Below, piece after piece: positions 19,410-27,140 of a stretch of DNA of 64,000 nucleotides. Numbering within the stretch: position 1 is the stretch's first letter; every line of letters begins with the position of its first letter. Where the stretch lies: positions 1-64,000 of the forward strand of contig JAXHVA010000006.1 of assembly GCA_034189035.1 (NCBI GenBank). Direction: 5' to 3'. Both the position numbers and the translations under genes were made by a program. The notes beneath the pieces are model-generated. The model searched no databases, was not told the DNA's origin, and saw only the letters and a list, made by a program, of their open reading frames with translations. Source of the DNA: JAUXFK01 sp034189035 (GTDB lineage Bacteria > Desulfobacterota > UBA8473).

Positions 19410-20264
19410 TCACAAGAGCCTGATCTCTATGAATGGTCTATATTTATACTTCATCATGTTCTTTATCAGACTCAATCCAGGTAACCAGTAGGTATTAAAA
19501 AATAGTGGGATCCCTAGAAAGGTCTTTGTTAACCCCATGGTAGGGTATTGGACAATGAATCTTAAAAGGGGAAGACGTAACCTGTAATCAAAGCGTGTTC
19601 TACCATAAGCTATCATTCTTATCATACGATTTGCTTCAATTGGATGTATCAGGCATCCCCTTATATCCCTATGACATTTAATCCATTCATAATAGGCATC
19701 TGTGGAAGCAAAGATACGGTTATTATCACAGGGGGCTATGAGGTCCCCATCAGACAACCATTTTCTTAAGGGCAAACCCACAAATATCATCAAGGCTTTC
19801 GGTTTATAATCCAATAATATACCATCTTTTTGTATAAGTTCAACAGGTTCTTTGGTGTGAGCACAGACAGACCTCACGATAACTTCCTTGCCTGGAAAAA
19901 AATTTGAGAGAGATGTGGCTTCAAGCGAACACTCTGCATACCACTTCTGTTGATCATTTACATAAACACGTTGATGATTCTTAAAATTAGAAAAGGGACG
20001 AGCATAGAATATCTCCCCTATCTGTGGAAGTACAGTATCACCTGGAAGCTCCTCACCCATAAAAGTATCTATATTTTCATGTGCTTTATTTTGTAAAGCA
20101 ACAATTATGCCTCCTTCAAGGTCGTGGAGGCTACTTTTAACTTCATCTTTTGAAATCTTTATTTCATCAGCAATCTGATCTACCTTAGGGGCAAACCCTG
20201 TTTCTATTACTGTATCATATGTCAACTTCTTAATTCGTTTAGTAATATCACTAAAGTCTGGCAT
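19410..20264 (-). CDS. MerB-like (alkylmercury lyase fold) protein
   Basis: 284 residues from the ATG at 20264, which lies eight bases after AGGAGG; the GTG three codons earlier overlaps the SD. A winged-helix N-terminus (KVDQIADEIKISKDEVKSSL) is followed by the alkylmercury lyase core. Numbered from this start, Cys112 in YAECSLEATSL matches catalytic Cys96 of plasmid MerB, but the Asp99 position is Glu115. Cys134 (VRSVCAHT) and Cys179 (IAPCDNNRIFAS) match Cys117 and Cys159. So both key Cys are kept and Asp is Glu. No merA, merR or merT is nearby; a flavodoxin-like gene is immediately upstream. It may be a true organomercury lyase or a relative with a different role. Confidence 0.7.
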   Translation of the reverse strand: MPDFSDITKRIKKLTYDTVIETGFAPKVDQIADEIKISKDEVKSSLHDLEGGIIVALQNKAHENIDTFMGEELPGDTVLPQIGEIFYARPFSNFKNHQRVYVNDQQKWYAECSLEATSLSNFFPGKEVIVRSVCAHTKEPVELIQKDGILLDYKPKALMIFVGLPLRKWLSDGDLIAPCDNNRIFASTDAYYEWIKCHRDIRGCLIHPIEANRMIRMIAYGRTRFDYRLRLPLLRFIVQYPTMGLTKTFLGIPLFFNTYWLPGLSLIKNMMKYKYRPFIEIRLL

Positions 20265-20278
20265 TTTATTCACCTCCT

Positions 20279-20950
20279 CTATTCTTTCATCAGGTCATCA
20301 CAGAAAACTTTTATACACTTTTCAGCATATTCACTCCCTATAACAAAATTCTCAATTGGTTGAGAGAAACGTAATCTGCTGATGAGTCGAAATATAGGCA
20401 TTATACCGGCCTCATGATATCCACTGCTAATAAAAGCCCTTGCTACAACCTCTGAACCCAGTCTCTCTATCAGTCGGGTCATGGGGCTATCTAATAACTC
20501 TACTTCAAACACCTTCAATGGAGGGCCTCCAAATGTTGTAAATATACCTACCTTCTTGCCCATAATCCCCCGAACAGTTTGTAGATATCTCGCAACAGGA
20601 TATGAAAAAATAGCCCACTTTGGACCACCTACACAAATCCTATCAAACCCTGATACATTAGGATATTCCATTGGCTGAATATCTTCCTCAACCTGGTGAT
20701 AGTGACGCAGAAAATACCTTCTCCAGAAAGGAATAAACAGTGAGAGTCCAAGAGCCGGATACTTTGGAAAGTCCCTTGACGCTTCTCTGAACCATGAATA
20801 AAGAACAACTGGTTTTATCTCATCAAATACAACCTCTAAAGCGCATTTTTCCAGCTCATTTCCAATAGATTTTGCAAGATGCTCAGTATTGCCTGTCCGA
20901 GAAAAGTACGCTATCAAAATCTTTGTTTTTTTATCTCCATTCTTCTGCAT
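20279..20950 (-). CDS. Flavodoxin-like protein
   Basis: 223 residues from the ATG at 20950, five bases after AGGAGG (a GTG two codons upstream is less well placed). The FMN phosphate loop is AYFSRTGNTEHLAKSI near the N-terminus, and VGGPKWAIFSYPVARYL and TFGGPP form the isoalloxazine-binding side. It therefore belongs to the flavodoxin or NAD(P)H-oxidoreductase superfamily and carries electrons or reduces a small substrate. The MerB-like gene begins 14 bp after its stop, so the two are one operon and may work together, the flavoprotein supplying electrons. That pairing is inference. Confidence 0.8.
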   Translation of the reverse strand: MQKNGDKKTKILIAYFSRTGNTEHLAKSIGNELEKCALEVVFDEIKPVVLYSWFREASRDFPKYPALGLSLFIPFWRRYFLRHYHQVEEDIQPMEYPNVSGFDRICVGGPKWAIFSYPVARYLQTVRGIMGKKVGIFTTFGGPPLKVFEVELLDSPMTRLIERLGSEVVARAFISSGYHEAGIMPIFRLISRLRFSQPIENFVIGSEYAEKCIKVFCDDLMKE

Positions 20951-21277
20951 TTTCACCTCCTCCTAGTCTTTATTAATATAACAAAGGCATTTTAAGGGTT
21001 AGTCAGTGTCCATCCAATTAATAAGAAGTTTTATTCAAAGTCAAAGGGGCGAAGATTTAACTCGAGGAATATAGAGACTTATAGTGCACAGTTCAACGTT
21101 ACCTTCCGTATGAGCCTGATGCAAAGACCGAACAAATGGGCTATTTGCATGGACACTAGATAGCTTACTCATTGTCTGTGTTTCTTCCAAATGGATTATA
21201 TTTTCTGAGTTGACTTTATTAACAGTATAATGTTTAATACTGTTGTAAAAGAGGATAATTCAAAGGAGAATTTGATA

Positions 21278-22267
21278 ATGTCTTTTCGTGTATCACCTGT
21301 ATGGTGGCCGATTTTAACTCTAGCTTCTCCTCTTATTGTCCCCTTGTTACTTATCAGAAATAGCCACTTCCGAAAGGGCTGTACCCTTGCAGCAGAAGTT
21401 AACCAAAAACGAATAAGCAGAGCTGAGCCCCTTGACATGCCGCAGCTTGATCTCCTGGAATTTACAGTATTAGTAGAGTGGGAAGCCAAGGAAGGGTTCA
21501 TAGGCGATGCAGGTGTGTCCTATTTCTTTAAAACCGAATTGGGCTCGATTCTTTATGATGTCGGTTTTGGCCCGACTCGTCCGGCTTTTACCCACAACGC
21601 TACTAAGCTAGGTTTTAGCCGAGATCACGTGGAAGCTTTGGCAATCTCACACCTTCACGGTGACCATATGGGCGGAATAAATGCTCAGCGCACAAGGCAA
21701 GTGACTGTGCCAGATGAACTTATGTCATTGAAGCTAAAGCCCTGCTTCCTGCCTGATACATCTGAGGCCAAGGGCTTCAAAGCAGAGTTGGTCGAAAAAC
21801 CCAGATTACTAGCCGGTGGTATTGCTTCTGTTGGCCCTTTGGCCAGGAGTCTATTCATGTTAGGCTACACAGAGGAGCAAGCGCTGCTCGCCCGAATCAA
21901 GGATAAAGGTCTAGTTGTTTTCACTGGCTGCGGCCACCCGACCATTGAGGTTATTTTAGAAATGGTAGGGCATATTTCCAATGAACCACTCTATGCTGTT
22001 GGCGGTGGACTCCATTTCCCTGTCACTGGAGGAAGGGGAAACCTTGGAGGCATTCAGTTCCAGACCTTTATTGGTACAGGTAAACCCCCCTGGCAAAGGA
22101 TTAACAACGAAGACTTACGCCGAACTATTAACGCGATAAATGCTACCGGGCCTAAGAAGGTTTTTCTTTCGGGACACGACACATGCGATTATGCGCTCAA
22201 CTGCATGAAAAGAGGACTCACAGCCGAGACTGAGGTGCTTAAGGCAGGGGCGACTTATCGCCTTTGA
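21278..22267 (+). CDS. MBL-fold metallohydrolase, COG1237 type
   Basis: 329 residues from the ATG at 21278, preceded by AAGGAG at 21263-21268; the longer frame from 21230 has no SD. The N-terminus has a hydrophobic segment (VWWPILTLASPLIVPLLLI), so it may be membrane-anchored. The metallo-beta-lactamase motif is SHLHGDHMGG, followed by FTGCGHPTIE and a late FLSGHDTCDY His. This matches the COG1237 group annotated as dihydropterin-ribofuranosyl-aminobenzene phosphate synthase-like proteins, whose real activity in bacteria is uncertain. It stands alone on the plus strand. Confidence 0.8.
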   Translation: MSFRVSPVWWPILTLASPLIVPLLLIRNSHFRKGCTLAAEVNQKRISRAEPLDMPQLDLLEFTVLVEWEAKEGFIGDAGVSYFFKTELGSILYDVGFGPTRPAFTHNATKLGFSRDHVEALAISHLHGDHMGGINAQRTRQVTVPDELMSLKLKPCFLPDTSEAKGFKAELVEKPRLLAGGIASVGPLARSLFMLGYTEEQALLARIKDKGLVVFTGCGHPTIEVILEMVGHISNEPLYAVGGGLHFPVTGGRGNLGGIQFQTFIGTGKPPWQRINNEDLRRTINAINATGPKKVFLSGHDTCDYALNCMKRGLTAETEVLKAGATYRL

Positions 22268-22649
22268 TCCGGGTTCATTCAATTCTTTATATAACGCAGC
22301 CAATCAACTGAAAGCTGTTCTCTTTCGCTATTTTGCCCAGTCCACGTATGAGGTGTTGAATTATTGAGTCCCATCTATTCCTTCATTGTGAAGATGTCCC
22401 GTTTAATTTTTCCCACTTAGCGCACCAAAATACCCCACTGGTGACGTATTTTCAAGTGCTTATCCAGGAAGGAACCCAGAGCTTTTTTTGACCTTCTATT
22501 CTTGTATAGACGGAATCAGGATCTAGCATTTTAGGGAGATTATCTGCCCTAAAAACGAAGAAACCCTTTCACACTGCTTGCCCGATTTGGCGTTCACCCA
22601 ATTATGATCAGTACATAGAAGAAGACCCTTCTCATAGCACGAATCACTA
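22268..22649. other. Spacer between convergent genes
   Basis: No gene seen. A minus-strand stretch at about 22440-22540 (DPDSVYTRIEGQKKLWVPSW) is protein-like but is interrupted by stops, so it could be a remnant. Confidence 0.35.
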
Positions 22650-23294
22650 TTACTGCAACTTATTTCTGAATCTGTAAAGCCCTAAAAGACCACTCATAAG
22701 AAGAACCCAGGTTGTTGGCTCTGGAACAGGTTCTGTAGCTATAAAATCAATCCCCACTGAAAAAGATGTATCATTTCCTGACTTTAAATCTGTACTCAAG
22801 AGATGTATCAATGAAAACCCCTCGACATAAGTATAGTTTGCGATATCTCCAACTAAAGAGTTTGGATCACAAAAGTATATGTCGTAGTCACTCGATGAAG
22901 GTTCCTTCGTAAAATAAGGATTGTCCGAACCAAAAGGGATATCTCCTTCCCATAAGAAATAATTTGGATCAATTGAGCCGATAATAGTGTTTTCGATAGT
23001 GACACAGCCAAATGAAAGACTGTATTTGAATCCATATAGATCACTATACCCCTTAGGATAAAATTCATACGAAAATATAACCTCATCGCCAATCCCACAA
23101 GTATTAAATATGGCATAAAAGTCTTCTAAAGTAGCATATGATTCACTATGATTGTAGAAATCAAGATTCGTTATCTCCCCTCTTATTAATTGTGGTGATT
23201 CGGGATAACCGATGATAGGAGTCGTAAATGCCTGATGAGATAACGATAGCAACAGAGTTGCAGTAATTGCAATAATAACAAATAGTTTTTTCAT
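22650..23294 (-). CDS. PEP-CTERM sorted exported protein
   Basis: 214 residues from the ATG at 23294, seven bases after AAGGAG (the frame opens seven codons earlier). A signal peptide (KKLFVIIAITATLLLSLS) is followed by a beta-rich body without catalytic motifs. The C-terminal sorting signal is PVPEPTTWVLLMSGLLGL followed by YRFRNKLQ, i.e. PEP, a hydrophobic helix and a basic tail. Such proteins are processed by exosortase (EpsH) in species making exopolysaccharide. No exosortase gene is in this window. It probably ends up in the extracellular matrix. Confidence 0.9.
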   Translation of the reverse strand: MKKLFVIIAITATLLLSLSHQAFTTPIIGYPESPQLIRGEITNLDFYNHSESYATLEDFYAIFNTCGIGDEVIFSYEFYPKGYSDLYGFKYSLSFGCVTIENTIIGSIDPNYFLWEGDIPFGSDNPYFTKEPSSSDYDIYFCDPNSLVGDIANYTYVEGFSLIHLLSTDLKSGNDTSFSVGIDFIATEPVPEPTTWVLLMSGLLGLYRFRNKLQ

Positions 23295-24796
23295 GTAAGT
23301 TCTCCTTTTTAACATAAATACAGAGTAAATATTGGTTCCAATGAATCATGTTTTTACAAAAAATATCAAATATTAACACAATTTTCATAGAAGAAAAACA
23401 AGGATAGATGCATTTAAGTTATCGAAATTAAAGCCATTTTTATAAAAAGCAACTCCGAATAAGTATTCTTGATTTTTTAACTGGCTGTAATTACAAAGAA
23501 AGGAGCTGCTGTGAACTATACTATGTCATTTTCACTCACATTGCAAAAGGAGTTTCAAAAGAGGAGTCTTGAGATAGACTCGCAGACTAATTAGTCACTT
23601 CGAGAGTTAAGGATGAAACTGCTGCAGTATAGCAAAACAGAGAGGCTATAACATAATTTACCTCTTTTAATTTGTTTTTTTATTGCCCTTTCTTAGGAGT
23701 TCCCTTATAGTAAATTGTCAAAGGAGTATCTTTTTTAGACTGTTGAAGCAGGGTTACGTATTGTATGTTTCTCAATTGTAAACTATTCAACTGATTTAGG
23801 CTAGAGTGTTTGTTAGCTAAAAGGGTTATTTACCAGTATGTATGATGTTTAGTTGCAACAAAAAGAATTCATAGCCGATGATACGATTACGCCTAAAACA
23901 AGTAAGCATATCGAAATAGTCAGGACCAATTAGATCACAAGGTAAAGAGACCTGTACTTAGCTAGTATCTTTTACAGCTAAATACATATCAAGGAAAACC
24001 GAATACTCTCACACAACTAGGGCAACAATTAGCCAGAAAAGACTCAGTGGATTAGCGAATTCAGATTCAGAAGAGTTTGCCTTATTACGACCTTACTCAA
24101 ATCTGGAGAATTTAAAAAAGTGCTTTAACTCAATCATGCAAAAAAGACTTTGATTTCTATAAAAGAACTCACGATCGTAATAGGTCAATTATTTTAGCTA
24201 GAATTGGAATGTGACGTACTAGTGTAACTAATTAAACTTTAGGTCTATATCATGTTTATGAAAAAAGTATCCTAGTTTCCTTATTTGAAAAACTTAGCAA
24301 ATTCCATTCCAAAAAAAACGCAATTAAAATAAATTATTGGAACTATTAGATATTTTTTATTGTCTAATAGATATTTACATCTTGAAGAAGGGAAGACTTT
24401 TATCCTTTTTGTCTAATAAATTTCTCATTGTTGGCATATTTTTAGGCTGCTTTTTCAATAATGTCGGATATTATTCTCAGTATCTTCACCTGCAAATCCA
24501 AATAGGATTCATCTGTTGTGGATATTTATTTTCATTCCATAGACGAGATTCAGGTATCCATAGTTCTAAGGAGGATACGAAATCACCTTGTATGTTCCAA
24601 CCTGATCGATGCTAAAAGTGAGGCGTTTCAATAGTGCAATTCAATCTGTTAGAGACTGGGATACTTTACCCGAGGGGGAAAAACTGTCTGCCCACTATAA
24701 GGAGAAAGAAGCTATTTTTAGATAACACCTGCTTCGTTTAAGTCATTCATAAGAGCTGATTGAAGGGAACATTTTGAAAAATTTCACTTTTTCTGT
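23295..24796. other. 1.5-kb region without a supported gene
   Basis: Very AT-rich with frequent stops in every frame. Two short plus-strand pieces look faintly coding (about 24030-24150, ISQKRLSGLANSDSEEFALL, and 24610-24722, VRRFNSAIQSVRDWDTLPEG), but neither has a start, SD or family match. A 92-codon frame at 24337-24615 is low-complexity. It is probably decayed DNA. Confidence 0.4.
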
Positions 24797-25222
24797 TCAT
24801 CTGAAGGGGTTTTCCACTATTATCCCGTTGTATTCCTGACCGTCGCTGAAGTCTTCTAACATGAATTTCCGGCATCCTGAATATTCCGCAACTGTTAAGA
24901 TGATTGCATCTCAATATGAAATCCCATAAATCTTGTGTGTCTCAATGGCATGCTTTACAAGGGACAGATCAATTTCGACGACCGGCAGCACATTCAGTAT
25001 CTCAACGATCCTCATCGCCTCATCTGCCGACAATGGCTCTTTGCTCCGTTGTGTGACAAGAACAAAAAAACTCCCTGAGAACTTGTGATTACACGCAGCG
25101 TTTTCCTGGGCAATCCCTGATTTTAGGAGGGACTGGGCCTTTGTCATTTTATCCGGCTCATTTCTATCATAGACATTTTAGATAATGATTTTTGAGTCGA
25201 GAAACACCTTATTATCGCCTAT
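24797..25222 (-). pseudogene. vapC: Inactivated VapC-type PIN-domain toxin
   Basis: Read from 25222, GDNKVFLDSKIII matches the VapC start (first PIN Asp in LDS), then a stop or frameshift precedes YDRNEPDK. A long intact stretch (KEPLSADEAMRIVEILNVLP) follows and runs to HKIYGISY, where TGA replaces the expected Trp codon of the SYWDA motif. The frame then continues with DAIILTVAEYSGCRKFMLED and ends at 24797. Two lesions, and an ATA where a start would be expected, mean the toxin is dead. The family's RNase activity would otherwise be neutralised by the antitoxin encoded upstream. Confidence 0.75.
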
Positions 25223-25238
25223 AAAGTTCCTCTCTCCT

Positions 25239-25409
25239 CTACTCTCTCTTTCCCATATCCCGGATGAAATGTTCAAAGGACATCTCACGTTCTTTCACTG
25301 CCTGCATCCTTTGTGCTGCATCACGTGCAGCCACAGAGGCTAAAAAATCCCTGACCATCTGAGTTAATATCGTGTTCTTGTCAATGGCTATTTTACGTAT
25401 TTTGTCCAT
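25239..25409 (-). CDS. vapB: VapB-like antitoxin of the broken VapC
   Basis: 56 residues from the ATG at 25409 (MDKIRKIAID...). The sequence TQMVRDFLASVAARDAAQRM ... SFEHFIRDMGKR is typical of antitoxins paired with PIN toxins, with a DNA-binding N-terminus and a toxin-wrapping C-terminus. The toxin pseudogene begins 16 bp downstream. The annotated start is uncertain: it lies one base after a perfect -10 box and has no SD, and the frame stays open another 22 codons upstream. The N-terminus may be truncated or translated leaderless. With the toxin dead, the antitoxin may be an orphan repressor. Confidence 0.6.
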   Translation of the reverse strand: MDKIRKIAIDKNTILTQMVRDFLASVAARDAAQRMQAVKEREMSFEHFIRDMGKRE

Positions 25410-25438
25410 ATTATAGTTTACTTTCAGGCAATTGTCAA
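25410..25438 (-). promoter_or_regulatory. Perfect sigma-70 consensus promoter of the vapBC pair
   Basis: On the minus strand TTGACA (25438-25433), a 17-bp spacer and TATAAT (25415-25410) match the consensus exactly. The antitoxin ATG at 25409 directly follows the -10 box, so a normal start site would fall inside the first codons. Confidence 0.65.
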
Positions 25439-25785
25439 GATGATTTACTTTGAAGAAAAAAGGGAAAAATCTCATTTATGGATGGGCACTAACTGCAAAG
25501 AACAGAATTTTGCAGTAAGAATTGAGAGATCGAAGGATCAAAGCCGATAAAAAGACTACAGCCAAATGACTCATTGGAAATTGCCGATCAGAAGATCTTT
25601 TTACTCTCAAACAGGCTCTCCAGTCCTATTGTCATTATCAAGATATGACCAGAGTATTTTCACAATGTCTCCTCCCTAAAGTAATTTGTCAGACTTGCCG
25701 ATGAATTGATATGCCGAGTGTAACTTAGCTATTAAAAACGGAGTCATCAGCGTCTGAATTTTCCCTTGAATTTTCAGGGGGGACT
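25439..25785. other. Spacer at the left edge of the GC-rich operon
   Basis: No gene seen. The composition changes from AT-rich to GC-rich at about 25750, just before the next gene, which marks the likely left boundary of transferred DNA. I recognise no IS end or att site. Confidence 0.4.
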
Positions 25786-27123
25786 GTGTTCGGATATCGA
25801 AAACAAATCCAAACCATAAGAACATCCCTGTTGATTACAGGTTTTTGCCTGTTTTTCTTCAGCCCCGCACTGGCTGAAGTGAAGCAAAGTTTTCAGCAAG
25901 GGAAGGCGGCGTTTGAACAAGGTGAATTCAAAAAAGCTTTCAGCATCTTTCAGCAGTTGGTTCAGCAGAATCCCGGCGATCCCGAACTCGACTTTCTGCT
26001 TGGCCGCAGCGCCTATGAAATCGGCAACTACGAAACAGCAATTTTTGCTTTTGAGCGGGTCCTGATTGCCCAACCGGATGCTGATCGGGTCAAGCTGGAA
26101 CTGGGGCGCAGCTATTTCGAACTGGGGGAGTTCGAAACGGCCCGGAGCAGCTTCAAAACAGTGCTGGAAAAGGACCCCCCACCCAATGTACGCTCCAATA
26201 TCGAGCGTTACCTGCGACTGATCGACAAGGCCAGCCAGATAAATCGGTTAAGCGGTATTGTATCGCTGGCCCTGAGCTACGACGACAATGTGTATTTTTC
26301 ACCTATCGACGACCAGATTCAAACCATTGACCAGATTTACACTCTAAAGGGTGACAATGCGACACCTAATGAGGATCTGGTCAGTCAGACCACCCTGGCG
26401 CTGAATCACCTTTACCGGCAGCATCCCCGCCGTCCTGGCTGGTTGACGAGGTTGCTGCTGTATAACGCCAGCTATTTCGATGAACAGAGCCTCAATCTTA
26501 ACCTGCTTAGTCTGAATACCGGGCCGCTCTGGCAGCAAGGGGTTTGGCAGAGCAAGCTCCAGGGAACCTTCAACTATCTGACCCTCGATGCTGAGCGCTA
26601 TCTGACCTTTGCCGGGGTCGAACTGGAAACGATCTGGCAGCGGGACTCCGCTTTCGGAATCGGTCTGTTCGGTTCATTGACCCATCTCAACTACACAACT
26701 GACGAACGTGATGCCGAGCAGTATCGACTCATCATCAAGCCGATGTGGACCCGTAAAAAAAATCGCCTTTCTATCAATCTCGGGATGGAGTGGAGAGAAG
26801 CGCAGGACGACCAGTATACCGAACTGCGCACTCTGCTTAAGGTCGGCTACGAGCGCCAACTCCCTAGGCGGTTGATCTTGAATCTCGGTTATCGCCTGCA
26901 GGATTCCGATTATGACAGCGAAGCAACGCTGTTCGGCAAAAAACGACATGATGTTCTGCACGAAGCCAATCTCGGACTAAGTCGGGCCCTTTGGACAGAA
27001 CCGAATGGCGATGGAGCGCTTATCGCACTGCTGAACTACGTCATAACCGATACAACCTCCAACATCGATCTATACGAATACGACAAACAGGTGCTGAGTT
27101 TTTCCCTCACTTATCTGTTCTGA
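25786..27123 (+). CDS. TPR outer-membrane barrel protein (Slam/DUF560-like)
   Basis: 445 residues starting at a GTG after a G-rich SD. The signal peptide is SLLITGFCLFFFSPALA. Three TPRs follow (about residues 30-150: GKAAFEQGEFKKAFSIFQQL, DFLLGRSAYEIGNYETAIF, ELGRSYFELGEFETARSSF). A C-terminal barrel then begins at GIVSLALSYDDNVYF and ends in Phe, as outer-membrane barrels do. The layout resembles surface lipoprotein assembly modifiers and DUF560 proteins. The gene ends 17 bp before a FecR-domain gene and shares its high G+C, so all three genes form one operon and were probably acquired together. The cargo or ligand is unknown. Confidence 0.8.
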   Translation: MFGYRKQIQTIRTSLLITGFCLFFFSPALAEVKQSFQQGKAAFEQGEFKKAFSIFQQLVQQNPGDPELDFLLGRSAYEIGNYETAIFAFERVLIAQPDADRVKLELGRSYFELGEFETARSSFKTVLEKDPPPNVRSNIERYLRLIDKASQINRLSGIVSLALSYDDNVYFSPIDDQIQTIDQIYTLKGDNATPNEDLVSQTTLALNHLYRQHPRRPGWLTRLLLYNASYFDEQSLNLNLLSLNTGPLWQQGVWQSKLQGTFNYLTLDAERYLTFAGVELETIWQRDSAFGIGLFGSLTHLNYTTDERDAEQYRLIIKPMWTRKKNRLSINLGMEWREAQDDQYTELRTLLKVGYERQLPRRLILNLGYRLQDSDYDSEATLFGKKRHDVLHEANLGLSRALWTEPNGDGALIALLNYVITDTTSNIDLYEYDKQVLSFSLTYLF

Positions 27124-27140
27124 CAGAAGGGGACCTGCTT

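Noticed and set aside
24337..24615. 92-codon plus-strand frame
   Set aside because: Starts in AT-rich spacer without an SD and shows no recognisable protein pattern.
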